A stretch of DNA of 64,000 nt from RGIG1918 sp964570895 (GTDB taxonomy: Bacteria; Cyanobacteriota; Vampirovibrionia; Gastranaerophilales; Gastranaerophilaceae), in contig CAZMZD010000002.1 in NCBI GenBank assembly GCA_964570895.1, forward strand, positions 186,001 to 250,000. Reading direction: 5' to 3'. A model generated the notes under the pieces. The model saw only the letters and a program-made list of their open reading frames with translations. It was not told the origin of the DNA and ran no database searches. The translations under genes and the position numbers were made by a program. This document shows, in pieces, positions 57,235 to 64,000 of this stretch. Each line of letters begins with the position of its first letter. Position 1 is the first letter of the stretch.

Positions 57235-58431
57235 GTGGAAAAATTTAGATTAGACAGTTTTGACAATAAGTTAGGCGCTGCACCGCAAGAACCTAGATTT
57301 TCAAACAACGCTAGCATTAAGGTTGTTGGTGTTGGTGGCGGTGGCGGAAACGCTGTCAATAGAATGATAAAGGCTGGTTTAAACGGCGTTGAATTTTGGG
57401 CAATAAACACAGATGCTCAAGTTCTTGCAATGTCACAAGCCCAAAAAACTTTACAAATCGGCACAAAATTAACAAATGGCCTTGGTGCTGGTGGTGATCC
57501 TTCAATCGGCGAAAAAGCTGCTGAAGAAAACCGCGAAGACATCGTTGTTGCGCTTGATGGTGCAGATATGGTTTTCGTTACTGCCGGTATGGGTGGCGGA
57601 ACAGGCACAGGTGCTGCTCCTGTTGTTGCCAGAATTGCTAAAGAACTCGGCGCTCTTACAATTGCGGTTGTCACAAAACCATTCGGCTTTGAAGGCAAAA
57701 AACGTTTAGCTCAAGCAAACGCAGGGCTCGAAAAATTAAAAGAAAATGTTGACGCTTTAATCGTAATTCCTAACGATAAATTAATGGAAGTTGTTGAACG
57801 CAGAACAACAATGCGTGACGCTTTCTTGATTGTTGACGAAGTTCTTTTGAGAGGTGTTCAAGGTATTTCTGACATCATCGTTGTTCCTGGTATTATTAAC
57901 GTTGACTTTGCCGATGTTAAAACAGTTATGCAATCATCCGGTTCAGCTCTTATGGGTATCGGTAAAGCATCAGGTGAAGGCAGAGCTATTGAAGCTGCGA
58001 AATCAGCAATTAGTTCAAAACTTCTTGAAGCTTCAATTAACGGCGCAACCGGTATTATCATGAACGTAACCGGCGGTTCAGATATGACACTTCATGAAGT
58101 GAACGAAGCTGCAAGCGTTATCCATGACGCAATCAGTGAAGATGCAGTGGTTATCTTTGGTTCAGTTATCGACGACAGAATTCAAGGTGAAATTCAAATC
58201 ACTGTTATTGCAACAGGTTTTTCACTTCAAAACGGTGAAGTAAAAATTAAGGATACAAATAAAATTTCAATCGGAACTATATTTGATACTCCTCAATTTA
58301 ATCCAAACTCCGGTTCATCTTCGCTTTCTGGGCAATTTGATTTTCCAAATGTTCCAAAAACTGATTTTGAACAAACTTCAACCAGAAGTGGTTTTCTAGA
58401 TATTCCGGATTTCTTAAATCCTAAAAAATAA
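57235..58431 (+). CDS. ftsZ: Cell division protein FtsZ
   Basis: Tubulin-like GTPase that forms the division ring, 398 aa. It has GVGGGGGNAVNRM, the tubulin signature GGGTGTG (120-126), and the T7 region with NVDFADVKTVM. A ~60-residue linker leads to the C-terminal peptide SGFLDIPDFLNPKK; the IPDFL core resembles the conserved tail that binds FtsA/ZipA/SepF-type partners. The start is GTG with AAGGAG 11 nt upstream. No ftsA or ftsQ precedes it; it is a single gene with its own terminator, as in cyanobacteria. Confidence 0.98.
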   Translation: MEKFRLDSFDNKLGAAPQEPRFSNNASIKVVGVGGGGGNAVNRMIKAGLNGVEFWAINTDAQVLAMSQAQKTLQIGTKLTNGLGAGGDPSIGEKAAEENREDIVVALDGADMVFVTAGMGGGTGTGAAPVVARIAKELGALTIAVVTKPFGFEGKKRLAQANAGLEKLKENVDALIVIPNDKLMEVVERRTTMRDAFLIVDEVLLRGVQGISDIIVVPGIINVDFADVKTVMQSSGSALMGIGKASGEGRAIEAAKSAISSKLLEASINGATGIIMNVTGGSDMTLHEVNEAASVIHDAISEDAVVIFGSVIDDRIQGEIQITVIATGFSLQNGEVKIKDTNKISIGTIFDTPQFNPNSGSSSLSGQFDFPNVPKTDFEQTSTRSGFLDIPDFLNPKK

Positions 58432-58433
58432 TT

Positions 58434-58457
58434 AAAAGCCGCGCAAGCGGCTTTTTT
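58434..58457 (+). terminator. Terminator of ftsZ
   Basis: AAAAGCCGC (58434-58442), tetraloop GCAA, GCGGCTTTTTT (58447-58457). Directly follows the stop codon. Confidence 0.9.
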
Positions 58458-58477
58458 AAAACATAGCAAGAGGTTAA

Positions 58478-59251
58478 ATGTTACTTACAGTTGATATTGG
58501 AAACACTAATATAAGTTTTAGAGTGTTCGACGGCGAGAATATTGTCCGTGCTTTTAGTATTTCATCGGATACCAAAAAAACAAAAGATGAATACGGCTCT
58601 TTAATATCTGATTTAATTAAAAAATCTGATATTCCTCTTGAAATTTCGGCTTGTGCAATTTCAAATGTTGTTCTTGCGCTTGATGAAACAATAAAATCCG
58701 CAATAAGTGAATATTTAAAAGTTGATGTTTTTAATATCACTCATAAAATCAAACTTCCTTTTGGAATTAAAATTGATTTTCCGCATGAGCTTGGCGCAGA
58801 TAGGATTGCAAACGCAGCGTATGCTGTGAAGCACTGCAAGTTGCCCGTGATTGTTGCGGATTTTGGAACTGCGACCACTTTTGATATTATTGATGGAGAT
58901 AACAATTTTGTTGGCGGAATGATTGCCCCCGGAGTGAATATCCAAGCGCAATCGCTCACAAAGTTTACATCAAAGCTTCCAAAGCTCAGGATTGAAACTG
59001 CAAAAAATGTTATTGCAAAAAACACCGTTGACGCTATGCTTGCAGGGATTGTGCGCGGGCATAGTTGCATGATTGATGGCATGGTTAACTTATCTGAAGA
59101 AGAACTTGGCGAGCGCGCAACGTTTATTGCATGCGGCGGATATAGCGAAATTTTATATGACAAAGTGACTCGCAAATTTGATTTAATAGATAAAGATTTG
59201 ACCCATAAGGGCATTAAAATTTTGTGGGAGTTGAATAATGAAAAAAATTGA
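58478..59251 (+). CDS. coaX: Type III pantothenate kinase
   Basis: First step from pantothenate to CoA. The 257-aa product has DIGNTNISF (phosphate loop), HELGADRIANAAYAV, VADFGTATTFDII and GGMIAPGVNIQAQSL. AAGAGGT is the ribosome site. It overlaps dut by 14 bp and starts the run that extends to the window end. It works with panB, panC and coaBC in this window. Confidence 0.94.
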   Translation: MLLTVDIGNTNISFRVFDGENIVRAFSISSDTKKTKDEYGSLISDLIKKSDIPLEISACAISNVVLALDETIKSAISEYLKVDVFNITHKIKLPFGIKIDFPHELGADRIANAAYAVKHCKLPVIVADFGTATTFDIIDGDNNFVGGMIAPGVNIQAQSLTKFTSKLPKLRIETAKNVIAKNTVDAMLAGIVRGHSCMIDGMVNLSEEELGERATFIACGGYSEILYDKVTRKFDLIDKDLTHKGIKILWELNNEKN

Positions 59252-59687
59252 ATTAAAAATTGAGAAACTTGAGCACTGCTTAGGTTTGCCTGAATATAAA
59301 ACGGAAGGCGCAGCCGGTATGGATTTAGTGGCTTCAATAGCAGAGCCTGTTACCTTGAAGCCTTTCGAGCGCAAATTAATCCCAACCGGTATTAAAATTG
59401 AAGTGCCAATAGGCTTTGAAGCGCAAGTTCGCCCAAGAAGCGGGCTTTCAATAAAACATGGCATAACTTTAATTAACTGCACGGGCACAATTGATTCAGA
59501 CTACAGAGGTGAAGTTTGTGTGCCTCTTGCAAACCTTTCAAACGAAAGCTACACGATTAATCCGTCTGATAGGATAGCTCAAATGGTTATAGCTGAGGTG
59601 ACAAGAGCTGAAATTGCAGTTGTTCCTTGTTTATCTGAAACACAAAGGGGCGAAGGCGGCTTTGGTTCCACAGGAATTAAATCTTGA
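59238..59687 (+). CDS. dut: dUTP diphosphatase
   Basis: Trimeric dUTPase of 149 aa with all five motifs: AGMDL, RPRSGLSIKHG, GTIDSDYRGEV, DRIAQMVIA and RGEGGFGSTG. It supplies dUMP to thyX and keeps dUTP low. Confidence 0.97.
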   Translation: MKKIELKIEKLEHCLGLPEYKTEGAAGMDLVASIAEPVTLKPFERKLIPTGIKIEVPIGFEAQVRPRSGLSIKHGITLINCTGTIDSDYRGEVCVPLANLSNESYTINPSDRIAQMVIAEVTRAEIAVVPCLSETQRGEGGFGSTGIKS

Positions 59688-59721
59688 TAAAATACTCCTT
59701 TTGCGTGTATAATATATCCAA

Positions 59722-60288
59722 ATGAATGGTAAATCAGGAAAATTATTTATAGTTGCAGGGCCATCAGGAGTTGGCAAAGGCACTGTTTTGAAAAAATTTC
59801 TTGAACATAATGACAATCTTATTTATTCAATTTCGACAACGACCAGAAAACCGCGCGAAGGGGAAGCTGAAGGGGTAAACTATTTTTATGTTACCCGTGA
59901 GAAATTTGAGCAAATGATATCTGATGGCGCTTTTCTTGAGTGGGCGGAATATTCAGGCAATTTGTATGGCACGAGTAAAAAATATGTAACTAAAAAATTA
60001 AACGAAGGTTACGACATTATCCTTGAAATTGAAGTTCAAGGCGTTAAAAAAATTATGAAGCAAAATCTTGACGCTGTTTCGATTTTTATTATGCCACCTT
60101 CACAAAAAGAGCTTGAAGAAAGGCTTAGAGGGCGAAACACTGAATCTGAAGAGGCTGTGCAAAAAAGGCTTAACGCAGCAAAAGAAGAAATGAAAAATGC
60201 TCATCTTTTTAAATATCAAATTAAAAATATAACGGTCGAACAAGCATTTTCAGAGCTTCAAGCCGTATATGAAAGCGAGAAAAATTGA
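59722..60288 (+). CDS. gmk: Guanylate kinase
   Basis: 188 aa. P-loop GPSGVGKGT near residue 13, then STTTRKPREGEAEGVNYFYV, EWAEYSGNLYGTSK and the LID region RGRNTESEEAVQKRL. Overlaps coaBC by 4 bp. rpoZ, often next to gmk, is absent here. Confidence 0.96.
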   Translation: MNGKSGKLFIVAGPSGVGKGTVLKKFLEHNDNLIYSISTTTRKPREGEAEGVNYFYVTREKFEQMISDGAFLEWAEYSGNLYGTSKKYVTKKLNEGYDIILEIEVQGVKKIMKQNLDAVSIFIMPPSQKELEERLRGRNTESEEAVQKRLNAAKEEMKNAHLFKYQIKNITVEQAFSELQAVYESEKN

Positions 60289-61451
60289 GAAATGTATTAA
60301 TAGGTATAACAGGCGCTATTGCGGCTTATAAGTCTTGCGAACTTATAAGAATGTTTAAACGTGCAGGCGATAATGTCAAAGTTTTAATCACTGAAAACAC
60401 TCTTCAATTTCTTGGTAAAAAAACCCTCGAAACGCTTTCGGGCAACGAAGTTTACCTTGAACAATTCAGAGAAAAAGCATCAACAGAGCACATTTCGCTT
60501 GTAGATTGGGCAGACGTTTTTGTTTTAGCGCCTGCAAGTGCAAACACAATTTCAAAAATCGCAAACGGAATTGCGGATAATCTTCTAACAAGCGTTGCGT
60601 GCGCATATATTGGGCATAGGAAACCTTTTGTTGTTGTTCCTTCGATGAACACAGGAATGTGGGAAAATGATTTTGTGCAAGAGAATTTGAAAAAGTTAGA
60701 AGGCGCAGGGGTTTATATAATTGAGCCTGAATACGGTTTTCTTGCCTGCGGTACGGAAGGTAAAGGAAAAATGCCGCAGCCTTCAAAAATATACGAGGAA
60801 ACACTCGGTTTTTTGTGTGAGAGCAAACCTCTTGCTGGTAAAAAAATCGTAATTACAGCAGGCGGAACAAAAGAATACATTGACCCTGTTCGCTATATAA
60901 CAAACGCTTCAAGCGGCAAAATGGGGCTTGCGCTTGCAAATTCTGCCCATAAACTTGGAGCTGATGTCACTCTTATCTCAACTTTTTTGCACACTGCACC
61001 ATACAAAGTGCTTGAGGTTGCAAGTGCGCGCGATATGCTTAGCGCAACAAAAGCTGAATTTGAAGGTGCAGATTATTTAATTATGGCGGCTGCGGTTGCA
61101 GATTATAGAATTGAAAAACCGGAAACGCAAAAAATTGCAAAAGAAAAAAATGAAATTTTAAGGCTTGAGTTAGTTAAAAATCCTGATATACTTAAAAGTA
61201 TCGCAGAGAATAAAAAATCAAATCAAAAAGTGATTGGTTTTTGCCTTGCGACGGAAAACTTGCTTGAGTGCGCTAAATCAAAATTAGAAGCCAAAAAATG
61301 CGATTATATAATTGCAAACGAAGCGCAAAAATCCCTAGGAAAAGACGACACGGAAATATATATAATTTCAAAATCAGAAGACATTAAGCATTTTGAAAAT
61401 ATTTCTAAAAAACAGGCAGCAGATAAAATTTTGGAGCTTTTGTATGATTAA
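60285..61451 (+). CDS. coaBC: Phosphopantothenoylcysteine decarboxylase/synthetase
   Basis: Bifunctional CoA enzyme of 388 aa. The CoaC half has GITGAIAAYKSCELIR, VLAPASANTISKIANGIADNL, VVPSMNTGMW and LACGTEGKGKM. The CoaB half (from ~185) has KIVITAGGTKEYIDPVRYI, TNASSGKMG, AAVADYR and KNPDIL. The start is TTG at 60285, overlapping the gmk stop; the family N-terminus agrees. Confidence 0.96.
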   Translation: MRNVLIGITGAIAAYKSCELIRMFKRAGDNVKVLITENTLQFLGKKTLETLSGNEVYLEQFREKASTEHISLVDWADVFVLAPASANTISKIANGIADNLLTSVACAYIGHRKPFVVVPSMNTGMWENDFVQENLKKLEGAGVYIIEPEYGFLACGTEGKGKMPQPSKIYEETLGFLCESKPLAGKKIVITAGGTKEYIDPVRYITNASSGKMGLALANSAHKLGADVTLISTFLHTAPYKVLEVASARDMLSATKAEFEGADYLIMAAAVADYRIEKPETQKIAKEKNEILRLELVKNPDILKSIAENKKSNQKVIGFCLATENLLECAKSKLEAKKCDYIIANEAQKSLGKDDTEIYIISKSEDIKHFENISKKQAADKILELLYD

Positions 61452-62181
61452 GACGGAAAAAATTATTTCAGTAATTGAAGGGTATGCTTCTCTTGACCTT
61501 GCGGAAGATTGGGATAATTCCGGTTGGCAAATTAATTTGCACCACGATTATACAAATAAAGTTTTGGTTGCGCTTTCTCTTACAAAAGATGTGCTTGAGC
61601 AAGCAATCACAAACGATTGCGATTTAATTGTCACTCATCACCCTTTTATATTTAATAAATTGAGCAAGATTGATAATCCAATTATAGTGCAAGCAATTAA
61701 GCATAATATTTGTGTCTATAGTGCACATACGAATATGGATAAAACATACGGTTCAACAACGGACACGCTTGCGGGCGTTTTAGGCTTGAAAAACCTTGTG
61801 CCGGCCGATGATTACATTAAAATTGCACACATTAAAGACGAAATTGCGCTCGATGATTTTCTTGAGTCTGCAAAAACAGCACTTGGCTCTGAAAGAATTA
61901 AACTTATTAATCCTGACAATATCGAAACGGTTAGAAATGTTGCGCTTTGTGCAGGAGCAGGAGCCGGCAACATTAAAAAACTTGAAAATTATGACATAGA
62001 TTTATATATCACAGGCGATGTAAAATTCCATAATGCTTTAGAAGTACGCGGTTTTGCGGTGGCAGATGTTGGGCATTTTGAATCAGAAATTCCATTTTTG
62101 CCGCAAATGCAGGCAATCATTGCAAAAACAGGCGTTGAAGTTATGATTGCAGAAGAACATGTGCCTTGGGTGTATGTATAG
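61444..62181 (+). CDS. NIF3/DUF34 (YbgI-type) metal-binding protein
   Basis: Start at ATG 61444 (MIKTEKIISVIE), 8 bp inside the coaBC end; a longer frame from 61393 only overlaps coaBC. The 245-aa product has DLAEDWDNSGWQI, DLIVTHHPFIF, YSAHTNMD, GAGAGNI, YITGDVKFHNAL and DVGHFESE. GTP cyclohydrolase I type 2 is an automatic name sometimes given; the true function is not settled. Confidence 0.92.
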   Translation: MIKTEKIISVIEGYASLDLAEDWDNSGWQINLHHDYTNKVLVALSLTKDVLEQAITNDCDLIVTHHPFIFNKLSKIDNPIIVQAIKHNICVYSAHTNMDKTYGSTTDTLAGVLGLKNLVPADDYIKIAHIKDEIALDDFLESAKTALGSERIKLINPDNIETVRNVALCAGAGAGNIKKLENYDIDLYITGDVKFHNALEVRGFAVADVGHFESEIPFLPQMQAIIAKTGVEVMIAEEHVPWVYV

Positions 62182-62189
62182 AGGAAAAA

Positions 62190-63266
62190 ATGGGAATTAG
62201 ATTTTTAACATCCGGAGAATCGCACGGTAAGTGCTTAAGTGCAATAATTGAGGGGCTGCCTTCAGGTTTTGAAATAGATTTTGACTTTGTAAACAGCGAA
62301 CTTGCTTCTCGCCAAAAAGGTTACGGCAGGGGCGGAAGAATGGCAATTGAAACTGATAAAATCGAAGTTTTGTCAGGCATTCGCCATGGTAAAACGATGG
62401 GTTCTCCTGTCTGCATTCAAATAAACAACAAAGATTTTGAAAATTGGAAAATCCCAATGAGCACAGAAGCAGTGGATAGAGAGCTTTATGCGGATGTTTT
62501 GCGCTCAAAAGAAATAACAATTCCTCGCCCTGGGCATGCAGATTTTGCAGGCGCATATAAATATAATACAGAGGATATTAGAAACATTTTAGAACGTTCA
62601 AGCGCGCGCGAAACCGCAACAAGAGTGGCGGTCGGCGCAATTGCAAGGTGTATTTTATCTGCTTTTGATATAGTTGGTGAATTTGAAATTTTATCAATCG
62701 GCGGTGAGTGCGACCCTGATAAATTTAATTCAAAAATTGATGAGGCAAAAAGTGCCGGTGTCACGCTTGGCGGCGAAATAAAAGTTGTTTATAAGAACTT
62801 GCCCATTGGGCTTGGCTCACACGTTCATTGGGACAGAAGGCTTGACGGGCTTCTTGCGCAAGCGGTTATGAGCATTCCTGCAATAAAATCTGTTGAAATT
62901 GGCATGGGGCGCGATGTTGCAAATCATTCAGGCGACAAAGTTCATGACGAAATGTATTTTGACGGGAAATGCACCAGAAAAACAAATAACGCCGGTGGGC
63001 TTGAAGGCGGGATGACAAACGGAGAAGATTTGGTTATAAAATGTTCCATGAAACCCATCCCGACAATGATTTCGCCCTTAAATTCGTTTGATATTAAAAC
63101 GAAAGAGCCTAAAAAAGCTCATTTTGAACGTTCAGACACTTGTGCTGTCGAAGCTTGTGGCGCAGTTGCTGTGAATATGGTGGGAATTGTGCTCTTGAAT
63201 GCGTTTTTAGAACGTTTTGGGTCTGATAATATGGAGCAGATAAAAAGTAATTATGGAAAAAAATAA
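62190..63266 (+). CDS. aroC: Chorismate synthase
   Basis: Last step of the shikimate pathway, FMN-dependent. Start at ATG 62190 with GAGGAAAAA directly before; a frame from 62166 adds eight non-family residues. The 358-aa product has TSGESHGKCLSAIIEG, RQKGYGRGGRM, RPGHADFAGAYKY, RSSARETATRVAVGA and NNAGGLEGGMTNG. Confidence 0.97.
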   Translation: MGIRFLTSGESHGKCLSAIIEGLPSGFEIDFDFVNSELASRQKGYGRGGRMAIETDKIEVLSGIRHGKTMGSPVCIQINNKDFENWKIPMSTEAVDRELYADVLRSKEITIPRPGHADFAGAYKYNTEDIRNILERSSARETATRVAVGAIARCILSAFDIVGEFEILSIGGECDPDKFNSKIDEAKSAGVTLGGEIKVVYKNLPIGLGSHVHWDRRLDGLLAQAVMSIPAIKSVEIGMGRDVANHSGDKVHDEMYFDGKCTRKTNNAGGLEGGMTNGEDLVIKCSMKPIPTMISPLNSFDIKTKEPKKAHFERSDTCAVEACGAVAVNMVGIVLLNAFLERFGSDNMEQIKSNYGKK

Positions 63267-63747
63267 TGTTGTTTTAATTGGCATGATGGGCTCCGGAAAG
63301 AGCACAATAGGTAAAATTCTTGCCGATGAACTTAGTTTTAAATTTATAGACACGGATAATCTCATAGAAGAGCGCGAAGGCAGGATTATTGCTGAAATTT
63401 TTGCTCATGACGGCGAAGAACATTTTAGGCAGATTGAAACAGAAATTTTAAAAGAAACTTTTAACGAGGAAAATTGCGTTATAGCATGCGGTGGCGGGGC
63501 AGTTGTTGAACCTAGAAATTATCCGATTTTTCGCGAAGTTAAAAATGTTTTTTATTTAGATTCGCCACCTAGAATTTTATATGAGAGAATTTCGGGGGAT
63601 GTATCTCGCCCAAAATTATCAACGTATGAAGAATTTGAAAAGCTTTCTTTTGATAGAAAACCAATGTATTTTAAATGCTCGAAATGCGCAATTCGCGCAA
63701 ACAGAAACCCAATTGAAGTTGTGCAAGATATTATGAGGTATTTATGA
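63253..63747 (+). CDS. aroK: Shikimate kinase
   Basis: 164 aa: P-loop GMMGSGKST, DTDNLIEEREGR (shikimate Asp), FRQIETEIL and CGGGAVVEPRN. Overlaps aroC by 14 bp and aroB by 4 bp. Confidence 0.96.
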   Translation: MEKNNVVLIGMMGSGKSTIGKILADELSFKFIDTDNLIEEREGRIIAEIFAHDGEEHFRQIETEILKETFNEENCVIACGGGAVVEPRNYPIFREVKNVFYLDSPPRILYERISGDVSRPKLSTYEEFEKLSFDRKPMYFKCSKCAIRANRNPIEVVQDIMRYL

Positions 63748-64000
63748 AAATCGAGGTGAATTTAGGGGATAGGTCTTATCCTATAATAATCGAAAACAAT
63801 ATTCTTAAAAATCTCGATGAATACTTTAGGGAAAACGAAGTGTTTGTTGTTACAAACACCACCGTAAACAGGCTTTACGGGAAGTATTTGAAAAAATATG
63901 CACGCAAAATGATTGTCATAAAAGATGGTGAAAAATATAAAAATCTTGCTACTTTTGAATATATTGCAAATGAACTTTTAAAAGCTAAAATTGAGCGCAA
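63744..64000 (+). CDS. aroB: 3-dehydroquinate synthase, N-terminal part
   Basis: From ATG 63744 the frame is open to the window end (85 complete codons): MKIEVNLGDRSYPIIIENNI, FVVTNTTVNRLYGKYL, and IVIKDGEKYKNLATFEYIA fit the AroB N-terminus (nucleotide-binding start and DGE-x-YK). Partial; the metal-binding centre lies beyond the window. Continues the aroC-aroK operon. Confidence 0.93.
   Translation, partial: MKIEVNLGDRSYPIIIENNILKNLDEYFRENEVFVVTNTTVNRLYGKYLKKYARKMIVIKDGEKYKNLATFEYIANELLKAKIER

Noticed and set aside
57858..58061. Frames antisense to ftsZ and other core genes
   Set aside because: Shadows of conserved coding sequence, no ribosome site or family match.

Overview
The window is a dense, AT-rich bacterial chromosome segment (roughly one third G+C by eye) carrying about 70 genes. 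I infer a Gram-negative, non-photosynthetic relative of the cyanobacteria, most likely Candidatus Gastranaerophilales (Melainabacteria/Vampirovibrionia). The reasons are a heptose kinase next to a DUF4330 protein and an IctB/O-antigen-ligase protein, a YvcK with two membrane helices, a Tic20/DUF4870-like protein, and several lineage-type proteins that start with a short SFG or FSG motif. This placement comes from family recognition only; no search was run.

Layout. 1-3250 is an accessory stretch: orphan genes, a perfect 101-bp tandem duplication, several dispersed palindromic repeats, and a 194-bp copy of the 3' end of a LOG-family gene 1284 bp from the intact gene. 3311-5666 is a minus-strand tRNA-Thr(TGT), tRNA-Tyr, tRNA-Thr(GGT), tuf unit with one good promoter; both tRNA spacers are filled with repeats that contain the first 11-16 nt of the downstream tRNA. 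5718-10652 holds an acidic membrane protein and an envelope cluster (rfaE1, DUF4330, IctB-like). 10807-18896 has gpmI, then a minus-strand block of fatty acid/phospholipid, ribosomal protein, thyX and aspS genes. 18911-20122 holds an XRE regulator with a palindromic operator candidate and a 900-bp island of palindromic repeats. 20123-29444 has a GGDEF/HD-GYP protein, spoT-ribF, tmk, serS and others.

29444-38574 includes a tightly packed minus-strand operon that runs from a small Cys protein through a TPR protein, Tic20-like, FliO-like, NeuB-like, YrbI-like phosphatase, a second TPR protein, lysC, tilS and hpt. 38621-47393 has a GshB-like ligase with orphan partners, purA, cysS-rsmI-queD-uppP and a 5'-nucleotidase. 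47508-55731 has a FliA/WhiG-type sigma factor, a large SG-motif membrane protein, the pxpA-like, yvcK, panB, panC, membrane protein, histidine kinase run, and rpsT. 55948-64000 has a zinc-ribbon protein opposite ftsZ, then coaX-dut-gmk-coaBC-nif3-aroC-aroK-aroB, with aroB running off the end.

Functional themes are CoA synthesis (panB, panC, coaX, coaBC), thymidylate supply (thyX, tmk, dut), start of the shikimate pathway, translation, and surface polysaccharide or nonulosonate chemistry. The most unusual signals are the tRNA-5'-end repeats, the covarying hairpin repeats, the gene-3'-end duplication that brackets a small cargo, and the shared N-terminal SFG/FSG motif.
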